A stretch of 64,000 nt of DNA, from assembly GCF_020536995.1 (NCBI RefSeq), contig NW_026273339.1, positions 74,501-138,500 of the forward strand, given 5' to 3'. Below, piece after piece: positions 46,864 through 57,600 of this stretch. Position numbers and translations under genes: made by a program. Every line of letters starts with the position of its first letter. Positions within the stretch are counted from its first letter, which is position 1. Under the pieces are notes generated by a model. That model made no database searches. It had not been told where the DNA came from and saw only the letters and a program-made list of their open reading frames with translations. Source of the stretch: Dreissena polymorpha (lineage: Eukaryota; Mollusca; Bivalvia; Myida; Dreissenidae).

Positions 46864-47196
46864 TTAAGTTAATGAGTGATGCAGCGTTGACGTAAATCGA
46901 TGTGAAACACCGTAACGTAGTTTGCCTGGTTCCGATTCATTATAGGTACACCAGTACACTATTCTCTTTATTATATCCATGAAGCTTCTACTGAACTGTT
47001 GACTCGTAGCTGTATAAATGATTGGGTTTAAACAACTATTTATGAAGCCACATACATTTGTTATAAGCATTGTAAAAATGAAGTTTGATTTTCTTAGGAA
47101 ACTGTCATGCTGCAGTTGACGGATAATGCCGACAAGGTAGAAAGGGGTCGACGACGCTATGAATGTCAGGGCAATCACCAACACCATCTTTGCAAC
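46864..47196 (-). CDS. Peptide-type GPCR, terminal exon 3A (TM6-TM7, best copy)
   Basis: The exon starts after CCACAG at a phase-0 junction matching the end of exon 2, reading KRK|VAKMVLVIALTF. It encodes 110 residues: TM6 (VLVIALTFIASSTPFYLVGI), a loop (LQHDSFLRKS), TM7 ending NSCLNPIIY, an amphipathic helix 8 and a short basic tail. NPxxY is intact. The position usually held by the TM6 toggle Trp is Ser (SSTP, versus SWTP in module 3C). With exons 1 and 2 the model is about 377 residues. It is the farthest of three terminal modules, 9.95 kb from exon 2, with a LINE in between, so whether it is spliced in is unproven. Confidence 0.8.
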   Translation of the reverse strand, partial: VAKMVLVIALTFIASSTPFYLVGIIRQLQHDSFLRKSNFIFTMLITNVCGFINSCLNPIIYTATSQQFSRSFMDIIKRIVYWCTYNESEPGKLRYGVSHRFTSTLHHSLT

Positions 47197-47573
47197 CTGT
47201 GGACGGTATTTTAAATGTGACACAACTACTTATAAAATGGATCATTTTTAAGGAATATTTACTATGGAATTGTTTGTTTAGGTCTGGCAATGCACATTAT
47301 GAAACTACCTGTATAACCTTTCAAAATGTCAGATTGGGTGTGAAAATGTGAAGCATATTTCAATATACTAAATTCGTACAATAAAATAGTCACCTACTCT
47401 TAGTTTTATAGAATACAACTTAGCACAGTTCCGTTAAAGAAGATAGTGAATTTTCCACATTCTATCACTGAACATTACATGGTCCCTATGCATTTCAAAT
47501 TATGTTTAAAATATTTTTTCCCAAAAACATCAGGTATCGTTTCAATAAGTCATTAAAAAGTGCCTATTTCTAA

Positions 47574-50503
47574 CATCCGTCATACGAGACGGTAGATCGT
47601 AGGTTACGTGCTGGTACCTATTCTTATAAAAGTTCTGTAAGGTATTTTGGCGCGTGACCAACAGAACAATTATACATGAAGTTCAGTAATTTGAATGTTA
47701 TCCTAGCCTTTACTGGTAGCCAGTGTAGTTCATACAAGGCATATTTTAAACTGTAATATTTCTGTCGGCCGAGTATTAATTTGGCACACATGTTTTGGAT
47801 ACGTTGCATTTTGTTTATTTCACATTGAGCTGTTCCATACAAGATGAGATTACAATAATCCAGATGGGATATTACCAAAGACAAAACGAGTATTTCTGTT
47901 GCTTCTTTTGTTAATTATTTCCTTATGTTTTTGATGTTAAGGTAGTTGTACATGGCTGTACGTTACTTAATTTTGATGTGTTCTTTAAAATTTAGTGTTT
48001 CGTCTAATTAAAAATATGCACCTAAATACCGTATGCATTGGCTGCTTTAAAAGTGTTACCAGCAATATCTATTTCTTGACATTGACATTTATGTAATTGG
48101 GGTCTACTAACGAACATGATGAATTCCGTTTTTGATGCGTTCATTTTCAGTTTATTCTCGTTCATCCATTTGTTAATAACGGGTGCACAACGTTCAAGTT
48201 CTTGAATGGCAGTTCTTTCAACAGAAGAAGATGTAGGTTTGAATCGCTTGTTCGGGTTGTGGTCGTCTGCAAAACCGTAGACTGTGATGGAGGGAGGAAC
48301 GACATCAAACAGTGTTCCAGCGTACGTCAGGTAGAGCCGTGGACCAAGACAACTACCCTGGGGGACACTACACTCCAAAGAACGTGCCGCCGATAAAGCT
48401 GAATTATGCGACGGGCTTCTTGAACGAAGATACGAGTCTATCCAGTTTAGTGCTGTGCCTCATGCACCGTATTGTTTTTGCAACACGTCATGTAGAATGC
48501 CATGATCGACTATATCAAAGGCAGCACTCAAATCAATGGCGATAAGTGCTGTAACCTCTTGTTCCTCCATACCTTCGAGTATATCATTGACTAGTCTAAG
48601 TAAAGCAGTTTCACAAGAATGGAATTGTCTGTAGGCTGACTGATTTTTTGGAAGGAGATTGTTTTCATTTACGTGTATATTGAGTCTAAACAGAGCAGCC
48701 TTTTCAATCACTTTTGATAGAAATGATAAGTTGCTAACTGGCCTAAAGTTGGCATAACTCAAGTCTATTCCAATTTTCTTAAGAAGTGGTCTTACTATTG
48801 CCTGTTTAATTTTGAAGGAAAAACTACATTACTCAGAGAGAGATTAACCAATTTTGTCACTAACGGTAGTAACTAGTTTAATAATGATTTTAGTTCTCTT
48901 GTTGGCAATGCATCTAGTTCGCATGATTTTGTTTGAAGATGATTCATGATCGTTTTCACTTCATCTTGGGTTATATCCTCGAACGTTCTGAAACATGGTA
49001 CTTCCTTGTGATCGGGTGTGAATTTGTCGAAACTGGCAAGGGCATCTCGAATTTTGTTTATTTAATCCAGGAAGTGATCGGCAAAATTTTCAGCTATCGC
49101 GGTGTCGCTTTCACCTTCCGGCATAGGGATGTCAGTACTTTTTCCTCTTAATTCTGATACAAACTTGTAGAGTTTTTTAGAATCTCCGTGAAAATCAATT
49201 ACTTTTTGACGAAGCGATCGTTGCTTCTCTGCATTAAACTCGAAAGTGTATTTATTTCTGGCATTTTTGAAAAGTTCATATTGGTCTGGTTGTTTGTATT
49301 TTCTCCACATGCGTTCCAGTTTGCGTGTTTTGCGTTTTAGTTCAAGAATGTTTTCATTAAATCATGGTTTTGGTGCACGACAAATTTTGTTTTTCTCAAT
49401 GTATGGAGCGTGTTCATCAAAAATTCTACAGATTTCATCTTCAAAATGCTCTACAAAAGTATCTACTTTGTCTGCTGTAATTGACATTTCATTGAGGTCG
49501 TTAGTAAATGCTGAGTGGTGTATATTTTTAACATTTCGAAATTTTATTGTTTACCTCTTGATATTTTCTTTTTGTACTTTGGTAACGACTTTAACTACAC
49601 AATGGTCCGAAAAGAAAGTGCCTGGTTCACACGAATTGATTTCAATACCATTTGTAGCATCAGAGATTACTAGGTCGAGTGTATTTCCCTCTGTGTGTGT
49701 GCTGCAATTAACATGTTGTTCCAAACCGATTGCTACAAGAGAATTCTTAAATTCAGTCACAACACTGTTAGTTTTGTTGACATGAAAGTTGAAATCTCCA
49801 ATAATCATAAGATTTGAATAGTTGGGAAATGATTGTGGTCTGTATACGCAAATTACATTAATTGTAATGTCTTTGAGAATCAGTTGCCATATACCATGTT
49901 CAAATGTCCGGGTATTACTACTTGACACTTTTCGTACAGTAACCCCAGTCCGACAAGTTAAAGCCACACCGCCGCCTGTTCTATTTGAACGATTTACAGT
50001 ACTCATTGTGTAACCGTTTTGATTTAAGTCTGAGGTATCTATTTGGTTTTCCTTTTCATCTGAGAATCAGGTTTCTGTGAATACGGCAAATTCGATTTGT
50101 TCTTCTCTCAGATATTGACCAATCAAAACATCTTTGTTTCTGACAACAGAATGACAGTTCAATGTAAGGCAAGATATTCTTTTGTTTAGACCATTTAGTG
50201 TATTGCATTTCTTGGGGCATGAGAGGTTGTTTTAGTTTGCATCTGAAATGATTTGTGTGCTGTGTCTTTTCAAAGATGTTACGGTTGGAATTTGTGATGA
50301 TAAACTTTGTAGATTATTTAAATTCACTCCACTATTTGTACCCATACACGTAACTCTTGATCCCTAACGCCTCGGGTACCTCTATATTTCAAAAGATTGT
50401 ATTGCTTTAAAATGGTTAACGTTCCTTTGTTTGGTATTGTGTGATTTCTCGATACTGCGGATAAATCCAATAATTGGTCTGTATTATATCTATTCATACA
50501 CAT
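47574..50503 (-). mobile_element. CR1/L2-type LINE, copy 2 (made by segmental duplication)
   Basis: It is almost identical to 40,301-43,220, including shared broken points, so it did not arrive by its own insertion. It lacks the last roughly 570 bp of the 3' UTR because the duplication breakpoint lies inside the LINE. Pieces: endonuclease 49,551-50,006, RT linker 49,062-49,310, RT palm 48,460-48,762 and 48,022-48,378, C terminus 47,624-47,884. A short insert near 49,010 (TGATCGGGTGTGAAT) is present here but not in copy 1. Confidence 0.93.
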
Positions 50504-50522
50504 TGTGATTGCAAGTATGTTA

Positions 50523-52105
50523 ATCCGTTTAGAAAGTGATCACCACAGGTAAAATATTAATATGTTGAGTAAGTGTTTACCACAGGAAAATATTAATCCG
50601 TTGATAAAATATTCCCAAAATATTTACACAGATTAAATTGTTTCTACTAATATTCTAATTTAACATATCTTTTTTAAAGATAAATTAAGTATTGCATCCG
50701 TCAAACATTAATAAATATCATTGACAAAAATCACATTTATCCTGTCACTGGTATTCTCAAAATAATCCAAAATATGAGAGCACAAATGTTTGGCAGCCTA
50801 CACTTTGGTGCACTACAGTACCAAAATGCGTCATGGCTTAAGGCGAACGAGATTCTATATTTGAAACGTAAACTAATTTAAATAGACAATATTTATTTTG
50901 AAAAAAAAAGCACTTGGATTTTACATCAGATAACAGAATATGGGGTTCATTTATTAAGTTTATAGAAATTTAAAAATACCAACTTAATGTACGTGCCGAC
51001 GGTAAAATTATATTGTTGTTTTTTGTTTTAAAACTGCATTTACTTTTGGTATAGCTGAAAACTAACGTATGGATCATTTGGCTAACACAATCGTATGTAA
51101 TATGTGTTATTAAAAATAAATAATGAAACTTTAAAATTACTAAATAATAATAATAATCAGATAATTAAATCATGTTTTGTTCGTAATACCCCTTCAAACA
51201 AAATAACTGTGTAATTAACGTCTAACGTGTAGCAAAAGGAGAAAAGTTACTAGAAACATGTTCATGGTAAAGAACATGATCCATTATCGACAGCGGATAT
51301 AGTAAGAGGAGCACTATACTTAAACAGTCGATTTCCATGGTAGTCACATGATTCATTGCGACAATTCGGTATTGGAAATAAAATATCTTAAATGAATAGA
51401 TACCGAAAGTATCAAATGTAGCGTGTATATGACTGCACAATTGATTATTTTCTATTATTAATATGAGACGTAATTAATTGTGCCCTTCTGTTTATGTATG
51501 CCCAAACTTTGTCTGTTAACTACTTTTAACAAATTAAGAGCATATTGCCCGGATAACATGTTTTTTTTAAACATAACTATACATATTCTTAATACTCTTA
51601 TTGACAATTTCTACCATGGCATGCACTCTTCTGGATGTGAACTGTTTAATCAATGAGTTAACACGAGGATTACGTTCATGTTTCATTCATCGCAAATATA
51701 AGTAACGCTCCGATCGGCCTAGCAAAACACCTGTTAAATGTTCAGACACGAACACTAAACTCTCTGAATTTTAGCGATTGTTAGGTATTTTATAATTGTT
51801 ATCAGTAAGTATTTAATATAATTGTAGACTCAACATGCTATATTAATCTTTAATCAAGTAAAAATATGTGCTGGATTAGAGCTAAACAATTCGTGTCAGC
51901 GAAAATGCTCTTAAAGCGTTAATTATATACGCGTTTTTACACAAAAAGAAAATGTGTTTTGTTATTTATAAAATAGCCCAAACTTCGGCCTAGATTCATA
52001 ATAATGACCGAAACAGCAAGTCATCGGTCTTTATACACAGAAGCGCCATGCCTTGCTTGTCAATAATACGGCTCGAATTGTCGTTGTTGACTCTTATACT
52101 GCTTT
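50523..52105. other. Receptor intron sequence inside unit 2
   Basis: Counterpart of 43,240-44,825. No exon is seen. Confidence 0.5.
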
Positions 52106-52292
52106 AAAGTACCCAGAGATCTCTTATGTATATAACAATCTACCTAGGGTACGAAACATACGCTTAAAAGCACCCAGGGATCTCTTATGTATATAACAAT
52201 CTACCCAGGATACGAAACATACGCTTAAAAGTACTCAGGGATATCTTATGTATATAACAATCTACCCAGGGTACGAAACATACGCTTAAAAG
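52106..52292 (+). repeat. 61-bp tandem repeat, unit 2 copy
   Basis: Same three-and-a-part array as at 44,826-45,012, with a handful of substitutions. Confidence 0.95.
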
Positions 52293-52541
52293 CACCAAGC
52301 TATACACCGGAATACGTTATAGTATATTTTCCGTAGCCCTGGAACTTTGTAGTATATTTGAGTCTATCCGAGGTACTTTTATGTGGTCCGTGAGTCGACA
52401 ATGACCCATTGAACACTATTATATCATAATACCACAAAGGGGTATTCTTCTTTGAATATGACCAATTCAGAAATCATATTCAATGACCAGCGATGTTATG
52501 TTCTACAATCACGAGAAGCCACTAGGCTGTGCGTTATATAT

Positions 52542-52800
52542 GGGTCGTGTTCTGTGAAAAAGTGGTTTATGCATGTGCGTAAAGTGTCGACCCAGATTAG
52601 CCTGTGCAGTGCGCACAGGCTTATTAGGGACGACACTTTCCACCTTAACTGGATGTTTGCTTAGAAGAGACATTTAGTAAACGAACAATACCATACAAGC
52701 GGAAAGTTTCGTCCCTGATTGGCCTGTGCCCACTAGACATGCTAACCTGGGACGACACATTACGCACATGCATTAAACTCCCTTTTCACAGAGCATGGTC
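52542..52800. mobile_element. MITE, CGTGCTCTGTGA family, copy 5 (by duplication)
   Basis: Counterpart of the element at 45,262-45,514. It keeps a few bases (TTTCC of GACACTTTCC) that copy 4 has lost. Confidence 0.88.
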
Positions 52801-53673
52801 GATAGCTTGACACATTAAGCACACATCTTTATAATGACCTACCTACGTTTCTTATATTATCGGGAAGAAAGACACAATTAATATTCCGGTAGGCAACCGT
52901 TAAAAATGCGTTGAAAACAAAAAGAAACAATGCTGTTTAAATAATTTCGCCGTATAAACCGTTTTTTTTGTGTGTCATTTTAATTGGGTCTACAACATAT
53001 TTCTATATACTATGATAGTTACATACATTTGTAAGTAACACATGATTTGATATACTACAAATTCAAATTGTCCGGTAAAAATATATTATTGACCATTTTC
53101 TATCGTTCAACATAATATTTTCCCGGTAAATTTCACATTATATTTAATACTCTTTTGTCAACAACATCAAGTTACATTTCACTAAATGGTTTGAAAAAAA
53201 GTGCCTATTTCTAAAGAGTCATCTGCTCTCCTGGTTTGATAGACAGTAGCGATCGAATCGATATATTTTATGGATGTTTCCTGCATTCTATGTATGTCTG
53301 CATCATATTGGTGCAGTTAATCAGAAACTACGTTTAATATGAGCTTTTGTGGCGCGAATTATTAATAAGAACTCTGATTTTGTTTAAATCGTACTGACTT
53401 AACCCGGTGCTCAAATGGAGCTTGCGGTTGGGCGAAAGGGCCTTTTTTTAAATTTGAATGACACATATATTTTATTCAAATTTTCGAAATAAAATATCAT
53501 AAACATTTATTAAATACTATAATTACTATAATTAAACAAATCTAACAGAATACAGCAACGCACACAAAATTATTAAAAGTGTGCGGTTTAATAATGAGAC
53601 TCTATTGGGATTTGATTTAATGTAAACTCATCTGTATAACTGAATACCTATTTAAACAACAGCCATTATATGT

Positions 53674-53700
53674 TGTTCTTCTCTCAGATATTGACCAATC
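53674..53700 (+). other. 27-bp templated filler at a deletion scar
   Basis: Relative to unit 1, about 139 bp (46,381-46,519) is missing here and replaced by 27 bases beginning TGTTCTTCTCTCAGATATTG. The identical 27 bases occur inside the LINE endonuclease region at 50,098-50,124 (and at 42,815-42,841), 3.5 kb away on the same strand. Module 3C retains sequence homologous to the deleted part, so unit 2 is the derived state. Confidence 0.92.
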
Positions 53701-53711
53701 GTCTTGGCTTA

Positions 53712-54044
53712 TCACTCAATATAGTATGGTTTCGCAACAAATGGATAATCCTTTCGAACAAGTGAAGTCGCTTGTGTTAAATTGGCTTCAATGTTCATAA
53801 TGCCTTTACGTTGCGGTTTGAACTCATGTTGGTCTTTGCAAGAGTGATCAATATCATTGCCACATTTCCAATCCGTTCGATTGTCTTTACAAAGATACTT
53901 GTTTGTCATTGTATTCGTGTCTGTCTTTAGCTGTCGCAATTTCGAATCCGTGCCACTACTGCTTCTCTTTGAATCCGCCTTTGGGCGACGAAGAGAACCG
54001 TTGTATTGCCCATGCTCTTGTAGTGCAATATGGTTGGCGTCTGT
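53712..54044 (-). pseudogene. C-tail extension of exon 3B (not reached)
   Basis: Counterpart of 46,531-46,863. The frame reads ...RQLKTDTNTMTNKYLCKDN...VAKPYYIE and is open, but it lies downstream of two stops. The filler scar is just outside its 3' end. Confidence 0.6.
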
Positions 54045-54377
54045 TTAAGTTAATGAGTGATGCAGCGTTGACGTAAATCGATGTGAAACACCGTAACGTA
54101 GTTTGCCTGGATCCGATTCATTATAGGTACACCAGTACACTATTCTCTTTATTATATCCATGAAGCTTCTACTGAACTGTTGACTCATAGCTGTTTAAAT
54201 GATTGGGTTTAAACAACTATTTATGAAGCCACATACATTTGTTATAAGCATTGTAAAAATGAAGTTTGATTTTCTTAGGAAACTGTCATGCTGCAGTTGA
54301 CGGATAATGCCGACAAGGTAGAAAGGAGTCGACGACGCTATGAATGTCAGGGCAATCACCAACACCATCTTTGCAAC
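54045..54377 (-). pseudogene. GPCR terminal exon 3B (nonsense at NPxxY)
   Basis: It is nearly identical to 3A, with an intact CAG acceptor and the same SSTP in TM6. The Tyr codon of NPIIY is TAA (stop at 54,195-54,197), which would end the protein inside TM7. The stop before the tail is shared with 3A. If spliced, it would give a receptor lacking the NPxxY Tyr and helix 8, probably non-functional. Confidence 0.85.
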
Positions 54378-54754
54378 CTGTGGACGGTATTTTAAATGTG
54401 ACACAAATACTTATAAAATGGATCATTTTAAAGGAATATTTACTATGGAATTGTTTGTTTAGGTCTGGCAATGCACATTATGAAAATACCTGGATAACCT
54501 TTCAAAATGTCAGATTGGGTGTGAAAATGTGAAGCATATTTCCATATACTAAATTTGTACAATAAAATAGTCACCTACTCTTAGTTTTATAGAATACAAC
54601 TTAGCACAGTTCCGTTAAAGAAGATAGTGAATTTTCCACATTATATCACTGAACATTACATGGTCCCTATGCATTTCAAATTATGTTTAAAAATTTTTTT
54701 CCCAAAAACATCAGGTATCGTTTCAATAAGTCATTAAAAAGTGCCTATTTCTAA

Positions 54755-55318
54755 AGAGTTTATCTTTGCTCCTGGTGTGATATCCATTAGCGATTGCATC
54801 GATACATTTTAATGCGAATACGAACTATTATTTAGTACTCTGCATTAGTCTTTATCGTACTGACTTAATCCTGTGTTCAAAGGTAGCTTTCGGTTAGGCA
54901 AATGGGAACTTTTTTAATTGAATGAAACTTATTTTAATACAAATCTTCGAAATAACAGGTAAACCACTTTTAACTAATACAGTACTCACACAATCTAACA
55001 GAATAAAGCAACGCAAGCGAAATGATGAAAAGTGTGCGGTTTCATAATGACACTCCAAGGCAATTTGATTTAGTGTAAACTCATCTGTATACTGAATACT
55101 GATTGTAACAAAGTGCCAATACATGTATCATATACGCATATTTTCGGAAGCACATTAAGTATATTTTCTACGCCAACACGATGCATGATTGGAAGTATAT
55201 ATGCTTGGTTATAAACCATTAAAAGATAAATGACGGGATGCGATCGAAACAGTTGTAATTGGTTCTTCTTTGCTCATCATTTAATATAGTATGGTTTCGC
55301 AACAAATTGATAGTCCTT
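54755..55318. other. 3' flank of terminal-exon module 3C
   Basis: Homologous to the flank at about 45,917-46,530 and to unit 2, with clear divergence. No exon is seen. Confidence 0.5.
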
Positions 55319-55364
55319 TCAAACACGTGAAGTCGCTAGATCAGCCTTAATGTTCAAAATGCCT

Positions 55365-55930
55365 TTACGTTGCGGTTTGAACTTGGTCATCCCAAGAACG
55401 ATCAATGCAATCGTCACAGTGCGAATTAAGTCGAGCATCTTCACAAATATACTTGTTAACAAGTGTATTATCAACTGTCTTAATATGTCGCAATTTCGGA
55501 TCCGTTCCACTGCTGCTGCTCTTAGAACCAGCCTTTGGGCTACGAAGGGAACCATTGCATTTCCCATGCTCTTGTAATGCAATATGATGGGCGTCTGTTA
55601 CTGTTAATGTATGATGTAACGTTGACGTAAATCGATGTGAAACACCGTAACGCAGTCTACTTTTTCCCGATGCATTACAGGTAAAACAATACCATATTCT
55701 TTTGAATATATCCTTAAAGCTCCTCCTGAACTTTTGAATCATGGCGGTTTAAATACTCGGGTTCAAACAACCATTTAGAAAGCCACATACATGTTTATTA
55801 GCATTGTAAAGATGAAGTTAGATTTTCTTAAGAAACTGTCGTGCTGCAGTTGACTGATAATGTTTACAAGGTAGAAAGGAGTCCAGGACGCTAAGAATGT
55901 CAGGGCAATCACCACCACCATCTTTGCAAC
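55365..55930 (-). pseudogene. GPCR terminal exon 3C (older, dead copy)
   Basis: It is about 90% identical to 3A over TM6 (VAKMVVVIALTFLASWTPFYLV), keeping the toggle Trp. The acceptor dinucleotide at the homologous site is AT instead of AG. A one-base loss shifts the frame in TM7 (after FTMLI), and NPSI is followed by TAA at the NPxxY Tyr. The long tail (FKDIFKRIWYCF... TVTDAHHIALQEHG...) is open for over 100 codons and lacks the early stop seen in 3A and 3B. It is nearest to exon 2 but cannot supply a normal 3' end. Confidence 0.85.
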
Positions 55931-55972
55931 ATGCGGACGGTATATTACATGTGACAGTATTTGTGATAACAT

Positions 55973-57148
55973 GGATTATATGAAATAAATATGTACTTAC
56001 GGAATTTTTTGTCTATGGCTCACAATTGGCATGTTGAAAAAGTTTTGATTACCTTTCAAAAAGTCAGATTATGTTCCCATAAGTATGTCCCTTAATCCAC
56101 ATGGCGCCAATTTGCATGTACACGTATTGGCCACTAGTATTGCTCTATTGGTCATTGTTGACGCGGTTACTACTTAAATGTACCTCGGCTACTCGTAGTA
56201 TGCTTAAATGTACGGAAAATACACTTACATGATTCCTGCCAATCTAGACTGTTCCCAAGTTTTTTTCCCACTACAAACCGATGTCGTTAAACAAGCTACG
56301 GAATACGAAACAAAATTCTCTTTGAAAATCACTTTCTCAACATGGTTTTTTTGAGCAGGTGTTTTTATAGTACATATGCTATTTTACAGAATTTTGAATA
56401 CAATATTAACCTAATAAATTTGAAAAAAGCCGACAACGACAATTTAGCGTTAGAATTCAGTTGTACTTTTCAGCATTTTTCCGAATCCGCGGTACATTTA
56501 TGTATTCTTAAGAGTACCCGAGGTACATTTATGAAGTATCCGTGCCGGCAATGACCAATCAAGCACTATCATGCAGATGTAGTTTTACGTGTGGCCGTAG
56601 GCGTATCCACAAAAAGCCAGTAATCATGTTGGAATCAATACGTTTAAACATATGTACTTGCAGTAACATCATTCATTGTTGAGATATTTGCCCTGACGCA
56701 TACCCCTATATTAATGCAAAAAAATGCATTCTAAATTGATTGTTTAACAAATAAATTTTAGAAGTATTTAAAAAAAAACAGAAGATTAACATGGTTACAT
56801 TTTTCTGCAAATGTTATTATTATGTTAATAAATTGTGAAATACTTATTAAAATCTGCATATTATATATTGAAATACTTAAATAATTGTTTTGATATGCAA
56901 TTAAATTGTTTGTTTAAAGAATAAATCTTTATTATATCAAATGGAAAATGGTGATATCATATTGTGAGTTGTATATTTTCGGGCAAAGGTTATCGTTCGG
57001 ATAAGACAAACACAAATTGCAAACCAGGTTTGTGAATAAAAAAATATCATATACAAGATATGTATGTTATAAAATGCATCAAATAAACAAAAGCTACAGT
57101 TTCTCAAAATATATGTAAAGCAGCACATGTATGTACCAATGTACATAC
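55973..57148. other. Receptor intron 2, proximal part
   Basis: AT-rich with no exon or element recognised. It begins with a consensus donor (AAG|GTATGT) at 57,148. Confidence 0.55.
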
Positions 57149-57546
57149 CTTCCGTTTATTTTCTTCTTGTCGTCTGTTTGTTTCTGATCGAGCAATAGCA
57201 GCGCTTTCTGGAAGTATTGGCTTCAGGAGACTGACGGCAATCTTAACACACGTTACCAGGATCATCGCGCTTGGAAATACGTATATTACACAGAATAAGA
57301 CCAGGAAATAGCCTTTACGAAACTCGCCGACCCGGGCGATGTCGCCGTGTATTGCAAGATCGATTTCGTTAAAGCGGTCATTACAGATTTCTCTTGAAAT
57401 GGAGCCGATTTCACTGTGAATAGTAAATGCGTAACTTTTGCTGAAAACGTAAGGTACGGCTACGATGAATGGTAGTATCCAGGTAACAGCGATAATTTTC
57501 TTTGTCCTCGATTGGCTGTTGACCGTCATTGCAGAGAGCGGATGAA
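57149..57546 (-). CDS. Peptide-type GPCR, exon 2 (TM4-TM5)
   Basis: The exon is 398 bp with acceptor AATAG|TTCATCC and donor CGGAAG|GTATGT. It encodes HPLSAMT (ICL2), TM4 (KIIAVTWILPFIVAVPYVF), ECL2 with the conserved Cys (REICNDRF), TM5 around FCVIYVFPSAMILV with its Pro, and a basic ICL3 ending NRRQEENKRK. Joined to exon 1 the junction reads ERFHILFHPLSA, the expected (D/E)R-x5-HPL arrangement. It is open throughout and codon use looks normal. The intron before it is phase 1 and the one after is phase 0. Confidence 0.9.
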
Positions 57547-57600
57547 CTATTGCATAATACCAGAAATAGACATCATTAATAATACAGCATGTATTGCAGA

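Larger units (their letters stand above)
40301..47573. repeat. Segmental tandem duplication, unit 1 (7.27 kb)
   Basis: Unit 1 matches 47,574-54,754 head to tail at roughly 98% identity by eye. Offsets are 7273 bp at the left, about 7283 in the middle and 7181 at the right because of small indels and one deletion. It contains most of a LINE, unique intronic sequence, a 61-bp tandem array, a MITE and receptor exon 3A. The left edge falls inside the LINE 3' UTR and the right edge between receptor exon modules. Confidence 0.97.
47574..54754. repeat. Segmental tandem duplication, unit 2 (7.18 kb)
   Basis: This is the second copy of 40,301-47,573. TAA is shared at the left source, the right source and the junction (40,298-40,300; 54,752-54,754; 47,571-47,573). 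A deletion relative to unit 1 lies near 53,673 and a 10-bp duplication (TAATTACTA type) near 53,520. Unit 2 carries exon 3B. Confidence 0.97.

Noticed and set aside
49246-49785. 179-codon plus-strand frame
   Set aside because: Antisense of the LINE endonuclease and its linker; the equivalent frame is split in LINE copy 1.
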